Shown in pieces: positions 1 to 7,164 of a stretch of DNA of 64,000 bases (the stretch's first letter is position 1; every line of letters starts with the position of its first letter). The translations under genes and the position numbers were made by a program. The stretch is from Microtetraspora malaysiensis. GTDB taxonomy: Bacteria > Actinomycetota > Actinomycetes > Streptosporangiales > Streptosporangiaceae. The notes beneath the pieces were generated by a model. It worked only from the letters and a program-made list of their open reading frames with translations, was not told where the DNA came from and searched no databases. The DNA lies in contig NZ_BBYJ01000021.1 in NCBI RefSeq assembly GCF_001528665.1, forward strand, positions 1 through 64,000, written 5' to 3'.

Positions 1-657
1 CTGCCCGCCCTCGCGATGTCGTTGAACAACCTGGCGAATCGGTTGAGTGAGGTGGGGCGTCGGGAGGAGGGCCTGGCCACGATCCAACGTGCGGTCGAGG
101 TGTATGAGCGGCTGGCCGAGGTGAATCCGGACGCCTACCTACCCGACCTCGCCTCTTCGTTGAACAACCTGTCGGTCCGGTTGGGTGAGGTGGGGCGTCG
201 GGAGGAGGGCCTGGTCGTGAGCCAACGCGCCGCCGAGATACGTGAGCGGCTGGCCGAGACGAACCCGGACGCCTACCTGCCTGCCCTCGCGATGTCGTTG
301 AACAACCTGTCGGTCCAGTTGGCTGGGGTGGGGCGTCGGGAGGAGGGCCTGGCCGCAGTCCAACGCGCCGCCGAGGCGTATGAGCGGCTGGCCGAGGCCA
401 ACCCAGACATCTACCTACCTGACCTGGCCAGAAGCAGTCTCGTCAAGGGAGTGATGCTGACCGAAACTGCAATCACAGACGAAGCGATCTGGTCGATCCT
501 GCGAGGACTCGGCATCGCCCTAGAAAGGGAGCTTCCTGATCTCGTCAACGCTGGCGCCTCAGCCCTTCGAAGGGCGTATCAGCAGAAGCCGTCACAGACC
601 GCGAAAGCATGGAGACATGCCACCTCGACCGAACCTCCAGATTGGATGACGGAGTGA
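1..657 (+). CDS. TPR-repeat protein, C-terminal part (5' end outside window)
   Basis: The frame is open from base 1, so the gene begins upstream. It contains three tandem 46-residue tetratricopeptide-like repeats with a 138-nt period (1-138, 139-276, 277-414), each with the core LNNL, GRREEGL and ERLAE..NPDAYLP. A non-repeat tail of about 80 residues follows. Repeats of this kind in actinomycetes usually form the C-terminal scaffold of large NB-ARC, CHAT or kinase proteins and mediate protein contacts; the effector domain is not in the window. The DNA repeats are nearly identical, which suggests recent expansion. Whether the gene belongs to the neighbouring AICE is unknown. Confidence 0.8.
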   Translation: MPALAMSLNNLANRLSEVGRREEGLATIQRAVEVYERLAEVNPDAYLPDLASSLNNLSVRLGEVGRREEGLVVSQRAAEIRERLAETNPDAYLPALAMSLNNLSVQLAGVGRREEGLAAVQRAAEAYERLAEANPDIYLPDLARSSLVKGVMLTETAITDEAIWSILRGLGIALERELPDLVNAGASALRRAYQQKPSQTAKAWRHATSTEPPDWMTE

Positions 658-1412
658 TCATCTAGATCATTCCGGAGGTTGTGGTCATCTCCTCGTCGGG
701 CAGACGCCAGTCATGCCGGGCCGGACGCCTGGGGTCAAGACGTCGTTCGCGTGTACATGTGTCCCGGTGACCTTCCGGGCCTGCTGGTTGGCCTGCCCGC
801 ACTCGACGGCTTGACCTTGGGCGGCTGGTCTGGCATCCCTTCGTGGTGACCGATGAGGGGATGACCGCCCATCCACCCGCACTCTTTCCGGCTCATCTCC
901 GAGGAGGGCCGGGGGTGCAGGGGGCGGAGCCCCTTGCGGTTCCTCCTAGGTTCCGTGAAGGCTTCGCCGCCTCGCCCTGGCCGTCGTTCTCGTTCCGGAG
1001 CGTTTCGCTCGTCTGCGGCGTCTCGTTTCGGCGTTTCTGGAGCGCGCGGGCGGCGACGGCCGGGACCGGCCGAAGAGCCGCATGCCCGGCCGGCTGGCCG
1101 ACCGGCGCGCGTGCGGGCCGCCGTAGGCGGGCCGCTTTAAAGACGTAGAGAAAGTTCTCATCCGTCACTCGTGTACCTGACAGCCCTGGCCCGATGTCGG
1201 CGTTTGGCCTGCGCGGATGGTGGCTGATCGCTGGGTGCCCGTGCCTGTAGGCGGTTTCCTGTCCGTGCCTGTCTACGGCGATGGTGGTTCGGCCGCCGGG
1301 GAGGGCGTGAGCCTGCATCGCCGGTCCCTTCGCGTACGGGCATCTGCGCGTCCGCTCAACCACAAGGTGCCGGCGCTTCGCGGTGCACCATGAATAGGGC
1401 CGAGGCTTCGGG
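658..1412. other. Gene-poor stretch of about 750 nt
   Basis: No convincing gene is seen. Open frames on both strands (for example 843-1148 plus and 893-1504 minus) have Arg/Pro/Ala-rich translations typical of out-of-frame GC-rich DNA and no ribosome binding site. No copy of the tRNA-Arg 3' end was found here, although an AICE left end could be expected somewhere in this direction. Confidence 0.5.
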
Positions 1413-1709
1413 TTATCGCATCTGCCCCAACAGGATGCGCATCCATAGTTGCCGGGCGAGGGCAGGGCGTAGCCATTCGGTTTCGAGTACCGCGGTGCCG
1501 TCACTGGCGCGATATAGACGGCGTACGAAGATCAGTCCCCCGGCCTGGCAGAGTTCGTAGACGATCTTCTTGCATTCACAGGTGTGCTCGTGTACGCGGA
1601 TGCGAGTGGCGCGGGAGAAGCACTCCTGCCACGCCACCTTCTCCCATCCGGCCTGCGGGGGCGCGGGGTGGATGCCGTGATAGGGGCCAGGCAGGTCGCT
1701 GGGGGACAC
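1413..1709 (-). CDS. Small conserved-looking protein of unknown function (98 aa)
   Basis: A GTG start at 1709 is preceded by AGGAG eight bases upstream, a good ribosome binding site. The product is basic and soluble. It has a CECKK motif in the middle and a conserved-looking C-terminal half (TEWLRPALARQLWMRI). No domain is recognised. It is encoded on the same strand as the HATPase and the 76-aa gene, beyond a strong hairpin (1747-1791), so it may be a separate transcript in the same small regulatory cassette. Function cannot be assigned. Confidence 0.55.
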   Translation of the reverse strand: MSPSDLPGPYHGIHPAPPQAGWEKVAWQECFSRATRIRVHEHTCECKKIVYELCQAGGLIFVRRLYRASDGTAVLETEWLRPALARQLWMRILLGQMR

Positions 1710-1746
1710 GTCGTCGGCTCCTTGCTTTCAGGTGTTAGAGGTGCCT

Positions 1747-1791
1747 GCGCCCCCGCAGACAAACGAGTTGGGAAGAGGTCTGCGGGGGCGC
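1747..1791 (-). terminator. Perfect 14-bp inverted repeat, probable terminator
   Basis: Arms at 1747-1760 and 1778-1791 are exact reverse complements (GCGCCCCCGCAGAC and its complement) around a 17-nt loop. It lies just past the stop of the 76-aa gene (minus strand, ends at 1821) and before the 98-aa gene. There is no T-run, as is common in actinomycetes. A role as a transcript-end or processing hairpin is inferred. Confidence 0.55.
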
Positions 1792-1820
1792 GTGCCCGCC
1801 AATGAGAGGGAAGGTCACCA

Positions 1821-2051
1821 TCAGCGGGCGTAGTCGGGGCCCTGTCCTCGCGGCCGTTGGGATCTGCATGCGGGTCGGGCCCGGAAGTGCTTGATGCGGG
1901 TGGCCAGCTCTTCGGCGGTGTCAGCGACGACCGTGATGCTGCGGCCGCGGAGGGCGAACCATCGGAGCGCGAACGGGTCATAAAGGAACGCCCAGGTGGG
2001 GTAGCGCTCGCGGAGAGTGTGTAGAGACCAACCCGTGTGCGCGGTGCTCAT
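1821..2051 (-). CDS. Small hypothetical protein (76 aa), translationally coupled to the HATPase
   Basis: The ATG at 2051 overlaps the TGA of the upstream HATPase gene by 4 bp (ATGA), so the two are co-translated. The product has a Trp/Tyr/Phe-rich N-terminal part (FLYDPFALRWFALRG) and a possible helix TAEELATRIKHF. No family is recognised. Its position beside an anti-sigma-type ATPase suggests it works in the same regulatory step, which is inference only. Confidence 0.6.
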   Translation of the reverse strand: MSTAHTGWSLHTLRERYPTWAFLYDPFALRWFALRGRSITVVADTAEELATRIKHFRARPACRSQRPRGQGPDYAR

Positions 2052-2452
2052 GCGTCCGACCGGGGTAACTCAACCCACACGGTTCGGCCGGTGGCGTCGC
2101 CTTTGACTCCCCAGGCCAGGGTCAGGGCGGAGACCAGGTCGAGTCCTCGGCCGCCTTCGCGGTTGGGAGTGGGTTCGCCGAACACGGTGGGTCCGCCCTG
2201 GTCTTCGATCTCCATGTAGATAGTGCCGTCGGGCTGTTGCTTGATGGTGGCGGTGAATGTTCCGCCTGCGTCTCCCGTTCGTGTGTGCTCGACGGCGTTC
2301 GTAGCGAGTTCGCTGACGATGAGTTCGGCGTCGGGATGGTTCGGAAGGTGTGCCCTGACGAAGCAGCGGGCCTCGCGCACCTGGTTTCTGTGTCCTGAGA
2401 AGGTTCGGTGCCACCTGGTAGCGCTCTCGCGGCTGCTTTGGCGCGGAATCAT
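2048..2452 (-). CDS. ATP-binding protein, anti-sigma (RsbW/HATPase_c_2) type
   Basis: A 134-aa single-domain GHKL ATPase. The N-box is seen as ELIVSELATNAVEH, then the G1 region IEDQGG and the G2 region GRGLDLV, and the chain ends in a typical short strand (GRTVWVELP). Stand-alone HATPase proteins of this size in actinomycetes act as anti-sigma-like switch kinases, but no partner sigma or antagonist gene is adjacent. The ATG at 2452 is chosen because the fold starts shortly after it; a longer upstream reading runs into the operator region. It is divergent from the ABM-XRE pair and shares the AAGTAC-rich promoter region. Confidence 0.85.
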   Translation of the reverse strand: MIPRQSSRESATRWHRTFSGHRNQVREARCFVRAHLPNHPDAELIVSELATNAVEHTRTGDAGGTFTATIKQQPDGTIYMEIEDQGGPTVFGEPTPNREGGRGLDLVSALTLAWGVKGDATGRTVWVELPRSDA

Positions 2453-2502
2453 GAAGTTCACCTCGCGATCACGCAGGTCAGAAGGATGACTCTTGCAAGT
2501 GA

Positions 2503-2570
2503 TACTTAAAGTACGTGTATAGTACTTCAAGTACAAGTCATTCGTGTACTTGCGCCGCACAATAAGTACT
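2503..2570. promoter_or_regulatory. Cluster of AAGTAC/GTACTT operator sites in a divergent promoter
   Basis: Within 68 AT-rich bases there are two near-perfect palindromes, TACTTAAAGTA (2503-2513) and GTACTTCAAGTAC (2522-2534), plus half-sites GTACTT (2546-2551) and AAGTACT (2564-2570). They lie between the divergent HATPase (start 2452) and ABM (start 2605) genes. The string AAAGTACGTGT here recurs just after the XRE gene. Binding by that XRE regulator is an inference. Confidence 0.65.
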
Positions 2571-2604
2571 GATCTCGTAGGAGCTGCGATGGAGGAGGCT
2601 GCTC

Positions 2605-2913
2605 ATGTTCGGTCTGGTGGTCCGATTCACCTGTAAGGACGAGGAGAGCGCTGCGGCGTTCGATCGGCTCGTAGAGACGACGATCGAGAAGATCCGGGAC
2701 AGCGAACCGGGGACGCTGGTCTACGCGGCTCATCGAGTCGACGGCCAGCCGCTCCAACGGATCTTCTACGAGCTTTACCGAGACCGGTCGGCCTTCGATG
2801 CGCACGAGGAGCAGCAGCACACCAGGCGATTCCTGGCAGCTCGTGACGAACTCCTAGCGTCAGTCGAGGTCGACTGGCTGAACCTGCAAGCCAGCAAGGG
2901 AACAACAGGGTGA
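2605..2913 (+). CDS. Antibiotic-biosynthesis-monooxygenase (ABM) fold protein
   Basis: The 102-aa product has the ABM dimeric alpha/beta-barrel pattern: a first strand FGLVVRFTCKDE, a helix with FDRLVETTIEKIRDSEPG, the strand TLVYAAHRV, then YELYRDRSAFDAHEEQQHTRRFL, in which the YRD...AFDAH...T/F segment is typical of putative quinol monooxygenases. These cofactor-free enzymes oxidise quinols or anthrones, but substrates are rarely known and some relatives are only sensors. Its TGA overlaps the GTG of the XRE gene (GTGA), so the two are one operon. Coupling to a regulator suggests the substrate or product may be part of a signal. Confidence 0.8.
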   Translation: MFGLVVRFTCKDEESAAAFDRLVETTIEKIRDSEPGTLVYAAHRVDGQPLQRIFYELYRDRSAFDAHEEQQHTRRFLAARDELLASVEVDWLNLQASKGTTG

Positions 2914-4112
2914 GCACCGAGTATCAAAGAGCGCTGGGGCGACGCATCGCGCAGGAACGAAAGCGGCGCGGTCTGTCCCAGCCGGAGTTGGCCCGGCTGA
3001 TCGATCGGTCGGTGGCGTGGGTCTCCCAGGTAGAACGCGGAGTCCGGAAAGTCGACCGCATGTCGGTCTTGGAGAAGGTCGCCGAGGCCCTGGATGTGCC
3101 GCTGTCGGAGCTCGCTGCCGAAGCGCCGGTGGTCGCCGCCACAACCGAAGAGGTTCCGGGTACGGCTGGTCTGCGTCTCGTACTCTCGGGTGCTCACTCA
3201 TTGCGCGCCATGCTGCATTCGGCGCCTGTACCGCCCACTGCGGAGATTAAGCCGCGGGTTGACCGGGCCTGGGAGCTGGCTCACGAAAGCCGCTACGTCG
3301 AGCTGGCCGACCTGCTTCGGGGCTTGGTGCCCGCTCTGGAAACTGCCGTCCGTTCGGCGCCCGATGAGCGGAAGGCAGAGCTGTTTGAGCTGCTTGCTAC
3401 GACCTACCAGGCATGCTCAGCCGCGCTCGCAAAGCTGGGCGAGCCTGAGGCCGCATGGATCGCCGCCGACCGAGCGATCGTCGCGGCGGAGCGTGCAGGT
3501 GACCCGTTGATGATGGCGGCCGGCGCCTTCCGGCTTGGCTTCGTCTTCCTAGGGGCACGGCACTTCGACCAGGTAGAGGAAACCGCTCGGACGGCTTCCG
3601 AGGCTCTGTGGTTCCTTGTCGATCAGGGCAAGCCCGAGGCCATGTCGTTGTGGGGCGGTTTGACCTTGCAACGGGCCGTAGCCGCGTCCCGGCTGAATGC
3701 GGCAGATGCCGCGTACCAGCATCTCGCGCGCGCCCGCGAGATCGCTGAACGACTCGGAGGCGGACGCAACGACTTCAACACCGAGTTCGGCCCGGCCAAC
3801 GTCGTGCTCCACGAAGTGGCTGTGGCGGTCGAGTTGGGGGACGCCGGTCATGCTCTCCGGGTCGGAGCGGCCGTGGATATCTCGACACTCTCACCCGAGC
3901 GGCGTGCTCGCCTCCAGGTCGACCTTGCCCGCGCGCATGCCCAGCGCCGACAGGTCGCGGAGGCCGTATCCGCGCTTCTGGAAGCCGAGGCGATCACTCC
4001 AGAGCAGATAAGGAACCACCGAATTACCCACCAACTTGTGTCCGATTTGTTGACCATGCAAGATCCGCCCTCGCCTGAGCTGCGGGAACTCGCCGACCGC
4101 GTAGGGGCGTAG
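2910..4112 (+). CDS. XRE-family transcriptional regulator with helical C-terminal sensor domain
   Basis: A 400-aa protein. Residues 8-65 are a clear XRE helix-turn-helix (RIAQERKRRGLSQPELA, then WVSQVERGVRK). The remaining 320 residues are Ala-rich helical hairpins resembling TPR-type sensor domains of actinomycete XRE regulators (AAWIAADRAIVAAERAGD). The GTG start overlaps the ABM gene by 4 bp. Copies of the AAAGTACGTGT element both upstream of the operon and directly downstream of this gene suggest auto-regulation and control of the downstream transfer genes. Confidence 0.85.
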   Translation: MSTEYQRALGRRIAQERKRRGLSQPELARLIDRSVAWVSQVERGVRKVDRMSVLEKVAEALDVPLSELAAEAPVVAATTEEVPGTAGLRLVLSGAHSLRAMLHSAPVPPTAEIKPRVDRAWELAHESRYVELADLLRGLVPALETAVRSAPDERKAELFELLATTYQACSAALAKLGEPEAAWIAADRAIVAAERAGDPLMMAAGAFRLGFVFLGARHFDQVEETARTASEALWFLVDQGKPEAMSLWGGLTLQRAVAASRLNAADAAYQHLARAREIAERLGGGRNDFNTEFGPANVVLHEVAVAVELGDAGHALRVGAAVDISTLSPERRARLQVDLARAHAQRRQVAEAVSALLEAEAITPEQIRNHRITHQLVSDLLTMQDPPSPELRELADRVGA

Positions 4113-4114
4113 AA

Positions 4115-4141
4115 AAAGTACGTGTCCTAATACTAAAAGTA
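4115..4141. promoter_or_regulatory. AAGTAC operator repeats downstream of the XRE gene
   Basis: AAAGTACGTGT is followed by TACTAAAAGTA (4131-4141), an inverted repeat TACT-N3-AGTA. The first element is identical to one in the HATPase/ABM promoter. The position, directly before the leader of the transfer operon, fits an operator controlling SCO3933-like/traB expression. The regulator is not proven. Confidence 0.55.
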
Positions 4142-4281
4142 CTAGGCGAGACTACAAGTGCGATGTAGCGTCTGTGTTGACGCTGAAGCTCTCCTCAGCA
4201 GTAGGAGGCGACAGCTCAGCACAGACGCTCTTCGCGTTTCAGGGGTGGATGCAGGAGGACCGCTCCTGGAAGGCGGCAACA

Positions 4282-4366
4282 CAGGCCACAAATGAAAGTG
4301 GCCTGAGCGGGAGGCCCGCCCAGGCCGGATGCGATAGCACCCTAGTTGGCACTTCGATGCTATCGC
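4282..4366. promoter_or_regulatory. Two hairpins in the 330-nt leader of the transfer/replication operon
   Basis: Stem 1 pairs CAGGCCAC (4282-4289) with GTGGCCTG (4298-4305) around an 8-nt loop. Stem 2 pairs GCGATAGCA (4331-4339) with TGCTATCGC (4358-4366). Both are perfect. The stretch 4113-4440 otherwise has no gene. They could be attenuator/operator structures or part of a replication or transfer origin; the sequence alone cannot decide. Confidence 0.4.
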
Positions 4367-4440
4367 GTTCGGTTCCGATGGCGTGTGTTCTCCCTCGTCA
4401 CTGGCGCCTGCACAGCAGGCAGACGAGAGGTGTATTCAGC

Positions 4441-4773
4441 ATGCGCAACATCCCGATCCCCGTCGACGTCACCCGGCTTTCCGTCTCCGTCGCCAAGGCG
4501 GCCCGGCCGCGGCTGGTGAGCAAGGAGACCGGAGAGGTCAAGCGGGACCGCGACGGCAACGTCATGTACGAGGTCACCCTCATGGTTGAAGACGAGTTCG
4601 GCCGGATGGAACTCGTCAAGGTCAGCATCACCCCGGAACCGCAGGTCTCGGCAGGGGACGAGGTGATCCCGGTCGGCCTGGTCGGCTACGTCTGGGAGCA
4701 GGCGGGCCGGTGGGGCATCTCCTACCGCGCCCAGTCCTTCACCCCGGTCACGGCCGGTGCGGGGGTGAACTGA
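4441..4773 (+). CDS. SCO3933-family AICE regulatory protein
   Basis: A 110-aa protein starting MRNIPIPVDVTRL, with a compact beta-rich body (MYEVTLMVEDEFGRMELVKV, then GYVWEQAGRWGISYRA). This pattern, immediately before an FtsK-like transfer gene, is that of the small protein annotated as SCO3933-family regulatory protein in pSAM2/SLP1-like elements. Its exact role in transfer is unknown. Its TGA overlaps the traB ATG by one base (TGATG), so translation is coupled. Confidence 0.75.
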   Translation: MRNIPIPVDVTRLSVSVAKAARPRLVSKETGEVKRDRDGNVMYEVTLMVEDEFGRMELVKVSITPEPQVSAGDEVIPVGLVGYVWEQAGRWGISYRAQSFTPVTAGAGVN

Positions 4774-6146
4774 TGCCCGACATCCCCCGGCCGATCCTGC
4801 TCGCCGCCGCTGCCCTGGTCGTCCTGCTGGCCTGGCGGCGGTGGGCGCCGGTCTCGTACTGGTACCTGCTGGTCTTCCCACGCAAAGCGGTCTGGCTGCG
4901 CTGGTCCTGGCGGCACGTCGCCTCCGGCTGCGGGCTCACCAAAAAGCGGCACCGCTGGTGGTTCACCACCGTCCCCGGCCTGGTCGCCTCGACCGGCATC
5001 ATCCGGGTCAAGCGGCGCTTCCAGCGGGTCGCGGTCGACACCAAGCCGTGGATGGGCCTGCCCCGCCCGGTCCGGCACGGCTTCCGCATCACCTTCCACC
5101 TGCTGGACGGGCAGATCCCCGACGACTACGCCAAGATCTGCGACCGGCTGGCGCACGCCTGGCGGATCGAAGCGGTCCGCGTCGTCGGCTCCCGGCCCGG
5201 CCGGGTCACCGTGCAGGGGATCAACCGCGACCCTTTAGCGCACGTCGCCCCCGCCCTGCCTCCCGCTGAACCGGCGGACGGCTGGCGGGCCGAGGATCTC
5301 CTACGGCCGGTGGTGGGGGTGCTGGAGACGGGCGCAGCCTGGCGGATGGACCTGCGGCTGATCCCGCACTGGATGAACGCGGGAGCGACGCAGTCCGGCA
5401 AGTCCAACCTGATCAACGCGCTCATCGTCGGCCTGGCGCCGCAACCGGTCGCCCTGGTCGGGTTCGACCTCAAAGGCGGGGTGGAGCTGTCCCCGTACGC
5501 GCAACGGTTGACCGCCTTGGCGACGACGCGCGGTGAGTGCCTGGAGCTGCTGGCCGACCTGATCGCGGTCATGGGCGCGCGGATGCTGGCTTGCCGCCGG
5601 TACGGGGTGCGTGACATCTGGCAGCTCCCCGATGGCGCGCGGCCGATCCCGGTCGTGCTCCTGGTGGACGAGGTGGCCGAGCTGTTCCTGACCGCCGACA
5701 GGGCCGAAAAGGAGCAGGTCACCCAGACGGCTACCGCACTGTTGCGGATCGCTCAGCTCGGGCGGGCGTTCGGCATCCATCTCGTGCTGTCGGGCCAGCG
5801 GATCGGCTCCGACCTCGGCCCGGGAGTGACCGCGCTGCGGGCGCAGATCGGCGGCCGGGTCTGCCACCGCGTGAATGATCCGGAAACCGCGGTGATGACG
5901 CTCGGGGATCTCGACCCTGACGCGCTGGTTGCCGCTCGGTCGATCCCGCCGGAGCTGCCTGGCGTCGCCGTGGTCACCGGGAGCGATGGCCGCTGGTACC
6001 GCGCCCGATCTGGCTACGTCTCCACCTCGGCGGCGGAGCAGGCCGCCGAGACCTTCGCCATCGTGACGCCGTCGTGGTCGCAGGTCGCCGCCTCTGGCCT
6101 GGGCCACGAGCTTCCCGCCAATGGCAGTCCCGAACTCGCCGCCTGA
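4773..6146 (+). CDS. traB: FtsK/SpoIIIE-type conjugal DNA translocase (TraB/TraSA)
   Basis: A 457-aa protein. An N-terminal hydrophobic segment (about residues 6-18) is followed by a basic stretch, then an FtsK ATPase domain with Walker A GATQSGKSN near residue 204 and Walker B PVVLLVDEVAEL near residue 293, and a GIHLVLSGQRIG sensor segment. TraB proteins form hexameric pores and pump double-stranded DNA between hyphae without relaxase processing. The start at 4773 is set by the TGATG junction with the previous gene. It is the core transfer gene of the AICE. Confidence 0.9.
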   Translation: MPDIPRPILLAAAALVVLLAWRRWAPVSYWYLLVFPRKAVWLRWSWRHVASGCGLTKKRHRWWFTTVPGLVASTGIIRVKRRFQRVAVDTKPWMGLPRPVRHGFRITFHLLDGQIPDDYAKICDRLAHAWRIEAVRVVGSRPGRVTVQGINRDPLAHVAPALPPAEPADGWRAEDLLRPVVGVLETGAAWRMDLRLIPHWMNAGATQSGKSNLINALIVGLAPQPVALVGFDLKGGVELSPYAQRLTALATTRGECLELLADLIAVMGARMLACRRYGVRDIWQLPDGARPIPVVLLVDEVAELFLTADRAEKEQVTQTATALLRIAQLGRAFGIHLVLSGQRIGSDLGPGVTALRAQIGGRVCHRVNDPETAVMTLGDLDPDALVAARSIPPELPGVAVVTGSDGRWYRARSGYVSTSAAEQAAETFAIVTPSWSQVAASGLGHELPANGSPELAA

Positions 6147-6180
6147 CAACCGGCCTGTGGCATGAAAGGAGAACGCCAGA

Positions 6181-6917
6181 TGGGTGCGATGCTGTCCCGC
6201 CTCGGGGGTCGGGTGGTCGACTCCGGGCCGGTCGTCGTCCTGGCCGCGATCGCAGGGGCCGGCAGTTTCACCCACATCCGCGACACTGCCGCCGCGAGCG
6301 GACAGAGCGGCTGGATGGCCTGGGCGGTGGCGGTCTGCGTCGACCTCACCTGCGTGATGGCCGCTCGGGAACGTCAGCGGGACAAGAAAACCGGACGCGC
6401 CCGGCGGGGCTGGGTGTCGTGGCCGACGCTCGTCCTCGTTGCCGGTGTCGTCCTGTCCCTTGCCGCCAACCTCCACCAGGCCGAACCCACCGCGTGGGGA
6501 TGGCTGACCGCGGCGACTCCTGCCGGGGCGTTCCTGGTGGCGGTCTCGATGCTGGAGCGGCGGGCCTCCGGCCCTCATCCAGAGCCGTCCCCGGCCGTCG
6601 TCCCGGCGTCCTCGCCGGTCAGCACCTCGCCGTCCGCGTCTGTTGCCCTCGCCGTCCTCGACGGCCCTGCATCGTCCTCGGTCGATGGCGGGCCGTCCTC
6701 CGTCCCGGCTCTCGTCCCTACCGACGAGGACGAACAGGACGACGGCCCTGGGCCGTCCCCGGCGCTCGTCGACTACGCCCGGCGGGTGGCCGACGAACAC
6801 CACTCCAAGCACGGCAAGCCGATCACCAGTGACCTACTCCGCGCCCGCCTGGGCGTGTCCAACCAACTCGCCTCAGACCTGGTCCGCACCCTGCGCACCG
6901 CATCCGACGCCTTCTGA
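6181..6917 (+). CDS. DUF2637/SpdB-type spread membrane protein
   Basis: The 245-aa product begins with about four hydrophobic segments in the first 130 residues (GPVVVLAAIAGAGSF, WMAWAVAVCVDLTCVMAA, LVLVAGVVLSLAANL, TPAGAFLVAVSML). A Ser/Pro-rich linker and a small C-terminal helical domain (LLRARLGVSNQLASDLVRTL) that looks HTH-like follow. DUF2637 proteins sit beside TraB in AICEs and assist intra-mycelial spreading. The ATG at 6181 is preferred over one at 6162 because AAAGGAG stands about nine bases upstream. Confidence 0.8.
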
Positions 6918-6929
6918 AAGGGACTCGCC

Positions 6930-7064
6930 ATGACCACCGGACCGGACCAGAACCTGACCGTGATCCGGTACCGCTGCTGTACCTGCAACGGAATCGGCGT
7001 CGACAGCCTCAACAACACCTGCGTTGACTGCGACGGCTCCGGAATCGACAGCCACGGCGCATAG
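6930..7064 (+). CDS. Zinc-ribbon-like micro-protein (44 aa)
   Basis: ATG at 6930, stop TAG at 7062-7064. The peptide holds two Cys pairs, CCTCNGIG and CVDCDGSG, spaced like a DnaJ-type or rubredoxin-like zinc knuckle. It lies between the spd and rep genes in the operon, a position where pSAM2-like AICEs often carry a tiny Cys-rich ORF. The role is unknown; metal binding is inferred from the CxxC pairs. Confidence 0.6.
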   Translation: MTTGPDQNLTVIRYRCCTCNGIGVDSLNNTCVDCDGSGIDSHGA

Positions 7065-7164
7065 CCGCAGCGCCCCCGGCGTGACCGCACAACCGCCAAG
7101 AAGTCCGTCACGTCGGGGGCCATCCCGAACCGAACCGCAAAGCCCGGAAGGGACGCACCCCATC

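Noticed and set aside
1-414. 138-nt repeats suggestive of a non-coding satellite
   Set aside because: They translate into clean TPR units with conserved residues.
600-1400. Left attachment site of the AICE
   Set aside because: No copy of the tRNA-Arg 3' half or CCA-adjacent sequence was found there.
893-1504. 203-codon minus-strand frame in the gene-poor left region
   Set aside because: Starts inside the 98-aa gene, lacks an upstream binding site and reads as compositionally biased text.
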